16,623 nucleotides of DNA. It comes from Bacillaceae bacterium OF18-1A. Its GTDB lineage: Bacteria > Bacillota > Bacilli > Bacillales > Bacillaceae_G. How positions within the stretch are numbered: position 1 is the first letter of the stretch; each line of letters opens with the position of its first letter. A program made the translations under genes and the position numbers. Shown one piece after another: positions 1 through 6,279 of this stretch. The DNA is taken from NCBI GenBank assembly GCA_027694045.1, contig JAQEWB010000009.1, forward strand, positions 74,218 through 90,840, given 5' to 3'. A model generated the notes under the pieces. It was not told the origin of the DNA. It made no database searches and worked only from the letters and a program-made list of their open reading frames with translations.

Positions 1-144
1 ATCAGCAAGGGAACAACGGTAGAGGTTCGCAGAAAGAAAGTAATGGACATCAGCAAGGGAACAACGGTAGAGGTTCGCAGAAAGAAAGTAATGGAAACCA
101 GCAAGAGAACAACGGTAGAGGTTCACAGAAAGAAAATAACGTTT
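1..144 (+). repeat. 48-bp tandem repeat, three visible copies
   Basis: Three consecutive 48-bp units start at 1, 49 and 97. The first two are almost identical and the third has several substitutions. The array probably continues upstream of the window. The period is a multiple of three and lies inside an open frame, so each unit adds 16 residues rich in Gln, Asn, Gly and Ser. There are no unique spacers, so this is a coding minisatellite and not a CRISPR array. Confidence 0.9.
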
Positions 145-149
145 CCTAA
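1..149 (+). CDS. 3' end of a gene with a repetitive hydrophilic C-terminal tail
   Basis: The frame starting at base 3 stays open from the window edge to a TAA at 147-149. It encodes about 48 residues made of a 16-residue repeat (QQGNNGRGSQKESNG plus H or N), ending KENNVS. The other two forward frames either hit stops or lack such balanced composition. A hairpin with a T tract follows at once, as expected after a real gene end. The tail is disordered-looking, with no cysteine or hydrophobic segment. Such tails occur on surface or secreted proteins and on some cytoplasmic ones, so the function cannot be named without the missing N-terminal part. Confidence 0.6.
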   Translation, partial: QQGNNGRGSQKESNGHQQGNNGRGSQKESNGNQQENNGRGSQKENNVS

Positions 150-181
150 AATATTGAAGAAGGAATTTCTTAATATTTTTT
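149..181 (+). terminator. Intrinsic terminator after the repeat-tailed gene
   Basis: AAATATT (149-155) and AAGAA (157-161) pair with TTCTT (167-171) and AATATTT (172-178). This gives a 12-bp stem with one bulged G and a small loop, running into a T tract. It overlaps the stop codon of the upstream frame. Confidence 0.6.
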
Positions 182-203
182 AAAATGACGGACACAAAAT
201 CAT

Positions 204-232
204 ATATCCTTTCGAATTATATATATGGATAT
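204..232. promoter_or_regulatory. Short inverted repeat upstream of the ArsR-type gene
   Basis: ATATCC (204-209) and GGATAT (227-232) form a 6-bp inverted repeat with 17 bp between the arms, in very AT-rich DNA 33 bp before the start of the regulator. ArsR-family proteins usually bind imperfect palindromes over their own promoter, so this is a candidate auto-operator. No convincing -35/-10 pair could be fixed, so the call is tentative. Confidence 0.3.
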
Positions 233-264
233 CATTAATATGTATATAAAAGGGGAGAAAAAAT

Positions 265-531
265 ATGAAAAAAATATATGAAGAGATTACTGAAGTGTTA
301 AAGGTATTGGCGCATCCTGTTCGCTTATCTTTAGTAAAAATAATGATTGCAAAAGGCCCTGTTAACGTAACGACAATGTATGGAGATTTACAAATGCCTC
401 AAAGTACAATTAGTCAACATTTATCTAAACTAAAAGCTGCTAAAATTGTTACAGCTACTAGGAAAGGTTTAGAAGTTTATTATGAGGTAACCGACAATCG
501 TACGAAAGCGATATTATTAAGTTTAGCTTAA
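265..531 (+). CDS. ArsR-family winged-helix transcriptional regulator
   Basis: An 88-residue DNA-binding protein. Residues 1-30 form the usual first helices, including the LAHPVRLSLV segment typical of ArsR proteins. Residues 38-62 form the helix-turn-helix, with the recognition-helix pattern STISQHLSKLKAAKIV. A short wing follows around RKGLEVYYEV. AGGGGAG at 251-257 precedes the ATG at good spacing. The protein has no cysteine at all, so it lacks the classical CVC metal site, and at 88 residues it is slightly short for the family. Its inducer is unknown and it may respond to something other than metal. The gene it normally controls may be the decayed one at 554-673. Confidence 0.88.
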   Translation: MKKIYEEITEVLKVLAHPVRLSLVKIMIAKGPVNVTTMYGDLQMPQSTISQHLSKLKAAKIVTATRKGLEVYYEVTDNRTKAILLSLA

Positions 532-553
532 AGTTTGTTTTTCTAGACTTTGA

Positions 554-673
554 AATATACAGGTATGGAATTTATACGGTGCAGAGTATAAACTAAGTGA
601 TGAAGAGATCGATAAAAGTGCTCCAGAGTATGTGCGATATGTGATGAATGAGGGGTATTCAAATAATATATAA
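554..673 (+). pseudogene. Tail fragment of an unidentified protein gene
   Basis: Immediately after an in-frame stop at 551-553, a frame runs open to TAA at 671-673. It encodes about 39 residues, including VWNLYGAEYKLSDEEID and APEYVRYVMNEGY. The composition (Tyr, Glu, Asp, Trp) is strongly protein-like, yet there is no start codon with a ribosome site near the beginning. A good terminator hairpin follows at once. I read it as the C-terminal end of a gene whose body has been deleted, perhaps the partner of the adjacent ArsR-type regulator. I do not recognise the family. Confidence 0.5.
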
Positions 674-677
674 GGAG

Positions 678-711
678 AAACAGCCATTTACTTGTGAGTA
701 GATGGCTGTTT
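678..711 (+). terminator. Intrinsic terminator after the gene fragment
   Basis: AAACAGCCAT (678-687) pairs perfectly with ATGGCTGTTT (702-711) around a 14-base loop, and the right arm ends in T residues. It lies 5 bp after the stop codon of the fragment, which supports that fragment having been the end of a real gene. Confidence 0.8.
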
Positions 712-735
712 CTTTATGTATAAAAACCATAATAA

Positions 736-764
736 TTTACTAGATTTTGTATTTTGTGTAAGAT
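736..764 (+). promoter_or_regulatory. Possible sigma-A promoter for the chimeric ORF and following genes
   Basis: TTTACT (736-741) and TAAGAT (759-764) are separated by 17 bp, a fair match to a vegetative promoter. They lie about 44 bp upstream of the ATG at 808. The region follows a terminator, so a new transcription start is expected here. It would serve the chimeric ORF, the GNAT gene and the phzF-like gene. Confidence 0.35.
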
Positions 765-807
765 AATAAAGAATATTCAATTAATAATATCGAAGGAAGA
801 GATATGA

Positions 808-1128
808 ATGAAGTTGCCGCTATTACAAATAGAGACAGAGAGACTTATGATCCGTCCGTTCCAAAATGATGATTATGAAAGCTGGATAGATGGATTTAAA
901 AAGAGGTTACCAGCGCAAAATATGTTGACGCTTTGCTTGCAACAAGAGTTTGAGGATATTTGTATAACTGCAATTCATCCAGGGAAATTAAAGACTGATA
1001 TTGGTGCTTTTGATGCGGATATGACTCCAGCTGAAGGCGCTCGTAATATTTATGAGTGGGTAGTAGCTCCTCATGCAGAGGCGTCGGGTAAATTTATCGA
1101 GCCAGGTGTAGGTGAATTAAAGTGGTAA
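808..1128 (+). pseudogene. Chimeric ORF: GNAT N-terminus fused to SDR C-terminus
   Basis: This 106-codon ORF joins pieces of two unrelated enzyme families. Residues 1 to about 37 (LLQIETERLMIRPFQNDDY) match the opening of RimJ-type GNAT acetyltransferases, which begin with a TERLxLRP strand. From about residue 38 (NMLTLCLQQEF) onward it matches the end of a short-chain dehydrogenase/reductase. It shows the IHPGKLKTD segment at 56-64, where SDRs have PGxxxT, and the TPAEGA segment after it. All catalytic parts are absent: no GNAT acetyl-CoA loop, no SDR nucleotide loop and no YxxxK. The junction lies near codon 38 (919-921), where an Asn could belong to either parent, consistent with a short-homology deletion. 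GAAGGAAGAG precedes the ATG, so it may still be translated. The stop overlaps the GTG of the next gene. Confidence 0.75.
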
Positions 1129-1901
1129 AGTACGATCTTTCAACTATTCAAAACGTATTTGGGCCTTCAAAAAAAGTGTTAAACGGCTTACCAAACGCAG
1201 TAACGATTGAAGAACTAGAAGAAGATGTTTTGTATAACGTACAAACATATAAAGAAAAGATAAGTAGATTTGAAGAGATTTGTTTTAATTGGGAGTTAAA
1301 AAGAGCGAGTATTGTATTAAACAAAAGGTTTAGTAGTTATAGTTCAAGTGTAAAAGTGTTACTGGATGCGGATTTTTCTTTGTATGCAGCAAAGGTAGAA
1401 GTGTGTAGAGAATTGAACAATATAGAGGTGCTAGAAAAACAATATACATATCGATCAATAGCAGAAGGAACGTTGTCGGAAAAAGAATTTAAATACATTT
1501 GGGAGCAATGTATGTCGGATTCGGGGAATCAGTCGGCAATCTTGAGCATTGATGAACATTTTCATTCGGTACAAGCAGAACTAGGTAAAGGTTGGGAAAG
1601 GTCATGTATTGTTTTTTATGATAAAAATGAGCCAATTGGAATGTCAATGCCACATATTGAACCAGGAACAGAAAGTGAAGGGCGATTATTTTACTTTGGG
1701 ATAATGCCATATTATCGCGGGAAAGGGATCAGCTCGCGAATGCATCTTCAATCTTTACAAATGTTAAAAGAAATGGGAGCTACTTATTACATTGGGAGCA
1801 CATATACGTCAAATGAAAAAATGAAAAGAATATTTTGGAGTAATGATTGTTCAATAAAAACTAAGATAGAGATTTATTATAAAACTTTTAAAGAGAGCTA
1901 G
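1122..1901 (+). CDS. GNAT-family N-acetyltransferase
   Basis: A 259-residue protein with the GNAT fold in its C-terminal half. Residues 160-180 form the strand pair around the NEPIGMSMPHIEPG segment. FYFGIMPYYRGKGISSRMH (about 190-208) is motif A, with the R-G-x-G-x acetyl-CoA pyrophosphate loop at 199-204. The N-terminal 150 residues are not a domain I recognise. The GTG at 1122 overlaps the TAA of the preceding chimeric ORF, so translation is probably coupled. The nearest Shine-Dalgarno-like stretch, AGGTG, is weak. The stop lies 11 bp before the PhzF gene, whose ribosome site overlaps it, so the two form an operon. The substrate is unknown. Confidence 0.8.
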   Translation: MVKYDLSTIQNVFGPSKKVLNGLPNAVTIEELEEDVLYNVQTYKEKISRFEEICFNWELKRASIVLNKRFSSYSSSVKVLLDADFSLYAAKVEVCRELNNIEVLEKQYTYRSIAEGTLSEKEFKYIWEQCMSDSGNQSAILSIDEHFHSVQAELGKGWERSCIVFYDKNEPIGMSMPHIEPGTESEGRLFYFGIMPYYRGKGISSRMHLQSLQMLKEMGATYYIGSTYTSNEKMKRIFWSNDCSIKTKIEIYYKTFKES

Positions 1902-1912
1902 GAGGTATATAA

Positions 1913-2812
1913 ATGAAAACGATAAAAGTATTTCATTACGACGCATTTACAAATAAACCAAACATGGGAAATCCAGCAGGTGTTGTATTAGATGCGGACG
2001 GATTAATGGAAGAGGAAATGCAACTTATTGCTGAAAAGGTTGGATTTAACGAAACATCTTTTGTTCTTTCTTCAGAAGTAGCGGATATGAGAATGCGTTA
2101 TTTTACACCTAGTTCTGAAATGGACTTATGTGGTCATGGGACAGTTGGGACTATATATGCCATGCGTGAAAGAGGGTTATTAGAAGAGAAAGCAAACTTT
2201 ACGATTGAAACGAAGGCAGGGATTTTACCAGTACAAGTGGATGTAAATGAAAATGGAGAGACCTTTATTAAAATGAGGCAGGCAGCACCTCGGTTTAAAG
2301 GTTTTGCAGGTTCAAAAGAAAAATTAGCCGCTAGCATTGGTTTGGACGTAAATGATTTAGATGATCGTTTACCGATTTTGTATGGAAGTACTGGTAATTG
2401 GACTGTCATTGTACCAATTAAAAGTTTAGAGGCATGTGAAAGAATGAAACCTAATAATGGTACATTTCCAGCGGTTTTAAAAGAAGTACCCAATGCTTCT
2501 ATTCATCCAATTTGTTTAGAAACTTATGATGAACAGGTACAAATGCATGGTCGTCATTTCTCATCAGCTTATGCTGGAACGATTGAAGATCCAGTGACAG
2601 GAACAGCTTCAGGTGTAATGGGGGCGTATTATGCAATGTATTTGAAGAAAGACTTTGATCACGAATTGAAGTTAATCGTTGAGCAAGGACAGGAAATGAA
2701 TAAAGATGGCCGTGTAACGGTGTATGTAACGAAAGGTATAGAAAATAGTAATTTGCAAATAGATATTGCTGGAACTGCGGTGTATGTGAAGAAGTTTGAA
2801 ATTTCAATATAA
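1913..2812 (+). CDS. PhzF-family isomerase-like protein
   Basis: A 299-residue protein of the phenazine-biosynthesis PhzF family, with the diaminopimelate-epimerase-like two-lobe fold. The N-terminal HYDAFTNKPNMGNPAGVV segment (8-25) is the family signature. Glu47 in GFNETSFV is at the place of the catalytic acid of PhzF. MDLCGHGTVGT (70-80) is the conserved turn of the first lobe. EDPVTGTASG in the second half supplies the other conserved loop. The length is normal for the family. AGGAGG overlaps the stop of the GNAT gene and gives an ideal start. No other phenazine gene is nearby, so this is a general PhzF-like enzyme of unknown substrate. Confidence 0.9.
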   Translation: MKTIKVFHYDAFTNKPNMGNPAGVVLDADGLMEEEMQLIAEKVGFNETSFVLSSEVADMRMRYFTPSSEMDLCGHGTVGTIYAMRERGLLEEKANFTIETKAGILPVQVDVNENGETFIKMRQAAPRFKGFAGSKEKLAASIGLDVNDLDDRLPILYGSTGNWTVIVPIKSLEACERMKPNNGTFPAVLKEVPNASIHPICLETYDEQVQMHGRHFSSAYAGTIEDPVTGTASGVMGAYYAMYLKKDFDHELKLIVEQGQEMNKDGRVTVYVTKGIENSNLQIDIAGTAVYVKKFEISI

Positions 2813-2849
2813 AAGAAGAAAGCCCGGTATATAACCGGGACTTCTTCTT
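2813..2849. terminator. Bidirectional terminator between converging genes
   Basis: AAGAAGAA (2813-2820) pairs with TTCTTCTT (2842-2849), and CCCGG (2823-2827) pairs with CCGGG (2835-2839), with a two-base mismatch between the stems. A-rich and T-rich flanks make it work on both strands. It separates the PhzF gene from the - strand gene and overlaps the stop codon of the latter. Confidence 0.75.
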
Positions 2850-3057
2850 ATCTGTTCAACACTTCAATATAAGAAGCATCGCCGGTCGTTCGTAAAGCGG
2901 AACGGAAATTATTATTTTCTAACGTTTCAGCAACTTGTTTTAATTGTTGTGCGTCATCGTGATGAATAATTAAACTATCTGCACCGCTTTCTTCTATATG
3001 AATATGTTCAACGTTTCCGATCGCATCATGTATCGCTTTTAAAAATTCAGGTTTCAT
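2848..3057 (-). CDS. Small conserved-looking acidic protein, function unknown
   Basis: A 69-residue protein. The frame is open further upstream, but the start at 3057 is preceded on its own strand by TAGGAGGTC at ideal distance, so I place it there. The longer version would add a low-quality Tyr/Ile-rich leader. It begins MKPEFLKAIHDAIGNVEHIH and has a regular strand-helix-strand composition (SLIIHHDDAQQLKQVAETLE), with no cysteine, signal peptide or membrane segment. It is divergent from the NIF3-type gene, with 84 bp between the two starts that must hold both promoters. I do not recognise a named domain. Confidence 0.7.
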   Translation of the reverse strand: MKPEFLKAIHDAIGNVEHIHIEESGADSLIIHHDDAQQLKQVAETLENNNFRSALRTTGDASYIEVLNR

Positions 3058-3141
3058 GTTTGACCTCCTATATGTATGTAACGTTGTTATGTAGTATTTC
3101 CTTATTTTTGAAATATAAAAGTAAATGAGAGGAGAAATAAG

Positions 3142-3891
3142 GTGAATATAACACAGTTTAAAGAACATATAACATCGCTATTTGAAGAGCATCTTCATAA
3201 ATACGGTGATGACGAGTATGGCTTTACTCATATTAGTAAAGAGGAATTTCACAAAATAGGTTACACAACAAATTTGACGATAGAAACAATTGAAGAAGCG
3301 TATAAGAATGGTGTTGATATGATTCTTACACATCATGCGCCGTGGAGCTTTTTATTTGGTATGGAAGAGGCTTGTATGGAGAAATTAAAACAATATGAAA
3401 TGAATCATTTTTGGATTCATTTGCCGTTAGATTTCGTAAAGTTTGGCACGTGTACGTCGTTATTTCATGAAATTGGAATAGATACGATTCTAGAATACTC
3501 TACGTATGAGGAAGAAGAGTTACCTGGAATAGGACAGTATAAAGAAGCGATACCTTTCTCAAACTTAGTTGGAAAACTGGAAGAAAGAATGGAAGAGAAA
3601 GTAAAGAGCTGGAGAAATAACGACAAACCTGTAAAACGGATTGCGATTTTAACTGGCGCAGGAAACAATACAAACCTTATTGAACGTGCGCTAGAAAAAG
3701 GTTGCGATACGTACATAACGGGAGAAAAAACATTGTATACAGTACAACATGCGAAATTTAAAGGTATTAACTTAATTGTAGGTAGCCACACATTTACAGA
3801 AGTATTTGGTGTAGAAAGTTTGGCTCGTAAATTACGAGAAAGAGCTTGTGCAATAGAAATTACTAGATTATGTGAAGAGCATTTGGAGTGA
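3142..3891 (+). CDS. NIF3/DUF34-family dinuclear-metal protein
   Basis: A 249-residue protein of the Nif3-like family, which forms ring-shaped hexamers holding two metal ions per subunit. Its exact biochemical role is disputed in the family. The metal-site pattern is visible. THHAP gives His64 and His65, HLPLD gives His93 and Asp97, and GSHTFTEVFG near the C-terminus gives His216 and Glu220. DTYITGE (189-195) is also typical. It is near the short end of the family, so it lacks the PII-like insertion found in longer members. The start is GTG at 3142, behind GAGGAG at 3129-3134. Its stop sits next to the start of the Nudix gene, which suggests co-translation. Confidence 0.85.
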   Translation: MNITQFKEHITSLFEEHLHKYGDDEYGFTHISKEEFHKIGYTTNLTIETIEEAYKNGVDMILTHHAPWSFLFGMEEACMEKLKQYEMNHFWIHLPLDFVKFGTCTSLFHEIGIDTILEYSTYEEEELPGIGQYKEAIPFSNLVGKLEERMEEKVKSWRNNDKPVKRIAILTGAGNNTNLIERALEKGCDTYITGEKTLYTVQHAKFKGINLIVGSHTFTEVFGVESLARKLRERACAIEITRLCEEHLE

Positions 3892-3896
3892 GGACC

Positions 3897-4388
3897 ATGG
3901 TTACTATATATACACATTATGGGGAAGAAACAGTGAAATTAACGTGGAAAAGTGATTATATATTACCAGAGTATGAAAAGATTACGAGCGCACATGGCTT
4001 TTGTTTTTATGATGATAAAGTGTTGCTCATTGCACATCCAAATCGTGGTTGGGACTTTCCTGGTGGACATATTGAAGAGGGAGAATTACCGGAAGACTGT
4101 TTTAATAGAGAAGCGTGGGAAGAAGGGTATGTAAAAGGAGAATGTATCTTAATTGGATATATCATTGTTGATCATAGTGAGAATCCGCATTGGAACGAAG
4201 GTAGCCCATATCCGAAAGTAGGATATCAGCCATTTTATCGTATGGATATTACTGAATTACATGAGTTTCATGCTGAATATGAGTCTGATAAAAGGATGTT
4301 TGTTAAAGTTGAAGAAATTGTATCTCATTATCATAAATGGAATGAATTGTATGATGAAATATTGAAGGAAGCAGTTGTAATAAAATAA
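3897..4388 (+). CDS. Nudix-family hydrolase
   Basis: A 163-residue protein that should cleave a nucleoside diphosphate linked to another group. The Nudix box runs from about residue 57 to 79. It has the G-x5-E spacing (GHIEEGE) followed by x7-REAWEE, so the metal-binding REUxEE core is intact. The last part reads EEGYV where the consensus has EExGU, a one-residue variation. I chose ATG 3897 because GGAG at 3885-3888 lies 8 bp before it. A GTG at 3888, overlapping the previous stop, would add three residues and is the alternative. It is coupled to the NIF3-type gene. The substrate cannot be told from sequence. Confidence 0.88.
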   Translation: MVTIYTHYGEETVKLTWKSDYILPEYEKITSAHGFCFYDDKVLLIAHPNRGWDFPGGHIEEGELPEDCFNREAWEEGYVKGECILIGYIIVDHSENPHWNEGSPYPKVGYQPFYRMDITELHEFHAEYESDKRMFVKVEEIVSHYHKWNELYDEILKEAVVIK

Positions 4389-4486
4389 AATTATTGTTTG
4401 TCATATTAAAAATTGCGTAACTCTCTCTTTTGTTTTAAAGGTGTTTTTATAATTGATGTAATAATCATAGGCGTATTTTTACAGCC

Positions 4487-4524
4487 CTTTCCGAACGGGA
4501 AAGCCCATCGCCTTTAGGCATGGG
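4487..4524. other. Left-end hairpins of the transposon
   Basis: CTTTCC (4487-4492) pairs with GGAAAG (4498-4503). Next to it CCCAT (4504-4508) and GCC (4510-4512) pair with GGC (4517-4519) and ATGGG (4520-4524), with one bulged C and a TTTA loop. The second hairpin matches the imperfect palindrome that TnpA binds in IS608, with AAAG directly at its 5' foot. The right-end hairpin also has a TTTA loop, so the two ends are related. Confidence 0.7.
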
Positions 4525-4538
4525 ATGAAAGTGAGGTT

Positions 4539-4589
4539 GGATACGGAGTACCACTGAAAATCGCTAAGTTTGTGGTACTTTAAGTATCC
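4539..4589 (+). promoter_or_regulatory. Long hairpin in the leader of tnpA
   Basis: GGATAC (4539-4544) and AGTACCAC (4547-4554) pair with GTGGTACT (4572-4579) and GTATCC (4584-4589). This gives 14 bp with a small internal loop and a 17-base apical loop. It lies about 50 bp before the tnpA start. In IS200 a leader hairpin limits transposase expression, so a similar damping role is plausible here. It has no T tract, so it is not a simple terminator. Its pairing is seen directly; its role is inferred. Confidence 0.5.
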
Positions 4590-4639
4590 AAAATATTGGT
4601 ATCTTTTGTGGTGTAGTTTAAAAGTAAAATTGATACAAT

Positions 4640-5039
4640 GTGAATATGATAAATGATTATAGAAGAACCAAAACAACTGTGTCATTAATTAACTACCATT
4701 TTGTGTTTTGCCCGCGATACAGAAGAAAGATTTTTCTTAACCCAAAAGTAGAAGAAAGTTTCAAAGAGTTGGTTCAAGAAATATGCGGAGAAATGGATGT
4801 TGCTATTGTCGCAATGGAATGCGACAAAGACCACGTTCACTTGTACACTACCAACACTTAGTCCTGCTGACACAATGGCGAAAATTAAAGGAGTGACATC
4901 GAAGCGTTTGAGAGGAGAGTTTCCTCATCTTCAACACTTGCCAAGTCTATGGACACGTTCCTATTTTGTTTCTACTGCTGGAAATGTATCGACTGAGACA
5001 ATTAAACAGTATGTTGAAAATCAAAAGAAGAGGGGGTGA
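4640..5039 (+). pseudogene. tnpA: Frameshifted Y1 (HUH) transposase tnpA
   Basis: IS200/IS605 TnpA is a small single-strand nuclease that cuts and joins transposon ends through one tyrosine. The first half (GTG 4640 or ATG 4646) opens with NYHFVFCPRYRRKIF and reaches DHVHL, which holds the HUH histidines. It then hits a stop at 4859-4861. The rest continues in another frame, with TLSPADTMAKIKGVTSKRLR and ending TETIKQYVENQKKRG, which holds the expected catalytic tyrosine. The break lies just after DHVHL, around 4840-4850, where about three residues also seem missing, so a short deletion of about 8 bp is likely. Both catalytic motifs survive, but in different frames. The stop TGA overlaps a GTG belonging to the tnpB frame. 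Confidence 0.88.
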
Positions 5040-5044
5040 AAATT

Positions 5045-6124
5045 GTGTCACAAACAATCACAGTCAAAGTTAAATTGCTTCCAACAAAAGAACAAATTCA
5101 GTTATTGGAACAAAGTAGCTACGAGTATATCAAAGTCATTAATACACTTGTATCTGAAATGGCTGAAGCGAAGAAGAGCACTAAGAAAAGTACAAAAGAT
5201 GTTGAAGCGAATCTTCCAAGCGCAGTGAAGAACCAAGCAATTAAAGACGCTAAAAGTGTGTTTTCTACAAAGGTGAAAAAAAGTAAATACAAAGTTATTC
5301 CGATTCTAAAGAGACCTGTTTGTGTATGGAACAATCAAAACTATTCGTTTGATTTCACGCACATTTCAGTTCCACTCATGGTAAATGGAAAATCAACTCG
5401 CTTAAAGGTTCGTGCTTTATTAACTGATAAATATAATCGCAATTTTAATTTATTAACACACAAGTTAGGTACACTTCGTATCACGAAGAAATCTAATAAG
5501 TGGATTGCTCAAATATCTGTCACGATTCCTACAAATGAAAAAACAGGAACGAAGATTTTAGGGGTAGATTTAGGTCTTAAAGTCCCTGCGGTAGCCATCA
5601 CAGACGATGATAAAGTACGTTTCTTCGGCAATGGTAGACAAAACAAATATATGAAACGTAAGTTTCGTAGTGTTCGTAAGAAGTTAGGTGAAAATAAGAA
5701 ATTAAATGCCATTCGACAACTTGATGATAAAGAACAAAGATGGATGCAAGACCAAGACCACAAAGTAAGTCGTGAAATCATTGACTTTGCAACCGATAAT
5801 AATATTTCTGTTATTCGTTTAGAACAACTAACGAATATTAGACAGACGGCAAGAACAAGCCGTAAAAACGAGAAAAATCTACACACTTGGTCATTCTATC
5901 GTTTAGCACAATTCATTGAATACAAAGCGAATTTAGTTGGTATTAAGGTAGAATATGTGAACCCTGCTTATACAAGTCAAACATGTCCGAAATGTTCTGA
6001 AAAGAACAAAGCATCAGACAGAAAATACAAGTGCCGATGTGGATTTGAGAAACATCGTGATATTGTTGGAGCGATGAATATTCGCTATGCAACTGTGATT
6101 GATGGTAACAGTCAATCAGCCTAA
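5045..6124 (+). CDS. tnpB: TnpB, RuvC-type RNA-guided nuclease of IS605 group
   Basis: A 359-residue TnpB, the ancestor family of Cas12. TnpB proteins use an omega RNA from the transposon right end to cut DNA next to a short motif, which helps keep the element in place. The split RuvC site is complete: Asp175 in GVDLG, Glu260 in IRLEQLTNI and Asp339 in HRDIVGAMN. A zinc finger lies between the last two (CPKC at 314-317, CRC at 330-332). The length is close to that of typical short TnpBs. I prefer GTG 5045, six bases after AGGGGG, over the in-frame GTG at 5036 that overlaps the tnpA stop. No stop or frameshift is seen, so it may be active although its tnpA is broken. Confidence 0.93.
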   Translation: MSQTITVKVKLLPTKEQIQLLEQSSYEYIKVINTLVSEMAEAKKSTKKSTKDVEANLPSAVKNQAIKDAKSVFSTKVKKSKYKVIPILKRPVCVWNNQNYSFDFTHISVPLMVNGKSTRLKVRALLTDKYNRNFNLLTHKLGTLRITKKSNKWIAQISVTIPTNEKTGTKILGVDLGLKVPAVAITDDDKVRFFGNGRQNKYMKRKFRSVRKKLGENKKLNAIRQLDDKEQRWMQDQDHKVSREIIDFATDNNISVIRLEQLTNIRQTARTSRKNEKNLHTWSFYRLAQFIEYKANLVGIKVEYVNPAYTSQTCPKCSEKNKASDRKYKCRCGFEKHRDIVGAMNIRYATVIDGNSQSA

Positions 6125-6279
6125 GATGCTATACGCACTGTCTTAGGAGGGGCAATGAGATGCCCTCATCTTGAAGGCTGTTCAAAACAGAAATGGACTG
6201 CGAACGTTTAGTCATTCAAGAATCCCACCCGTCAATCCGTAAGGATTAGGGCTTGCGACTTTAGTCGTGGGAATCTCAA
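6120..6279 (+). ncRNA. Probable omega RNA (right-end reRNA) for TnpB
   Basis: The stretch from the tnpB stop to the right end folds into successive hairpins. CCTAAGA (6120-6126) pairs with TCTTAGG (6141-6147), and this stem covers the tnpB stop codon. GAGGGGCA pairs with TGCCCTC across 6147-6167 with one bulge. CCCAC (6224-6228) pairs with GTGGG (6267-6271) and encloses two hairpins: AATCC-GTAA-GGATT (6234-6247) and CGAC-TTTA-GTCG (6256-6267). This branched 3' end next to the cleavage site is what omega RNAs show. The guide would be the flanking bases from 6280 on (GTATAGATACGTGTTT), and the adjacent motif would be TTAC. Start and processing are inferred. Confidence 0.65.

Larger units (their letters stand above)
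4483..6279 (+). mobile_element. IS200/IS605-type transposon with defective tnpA and intact tnpB
   Basis: The element holds a Y1-type tnpA and a tnpB in the order tnpA-tnpB, with hairpins at both ends and no terminal inverted repeats, as in the IS605 group. I place its ends from cleavage and guide sequences like those described for IS608. TTAC lies at 4479-4482 just outside the left end, and AAAG at 4500-4503 sits at the foot of the left hairpin. GAAT at 6220-6223 sits at the foot of the right hairpin, and TCAA at 6276-6279 closes the right end. This gives about 1.8 kb and no target duplication, as expected for single-strand transposition. Joining the flanks (4482 to 6280) keeps a reading frame open. 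tnpA is frameshifted, so the copy cannot move unless a related TnpA acts on it. Confidence 0.85.

Noticed and set aside
1..144. CRISPR-like array
   Set aside because: Units are directly adjacent without spacers and are multiples of three in an open frame.
2134..2493. Long - strand open frame inside the PhzF gene
   Set aside because: It is a shadow of a clearly identified gene, with no ribosome site or recognised motif.
3058..3168. Longer N-terminus for the small - strand protein
   Set aside because: TAGGAGGTC sits right before the ATG at 3057, and the extension would overlap the start of the NIF3-type gene.
3465..3917. Long - strand open frame across the NIF3-type gene
   Set aside because: Antisense shadow of a motif-bearing gene; no start signal.
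4835..4865. Programmed frameshifting in tnpA
   Set aside because: IS200/IS605 transposases are made from one frame, no slippery heptamer is seen, and residues also appear to be missing.
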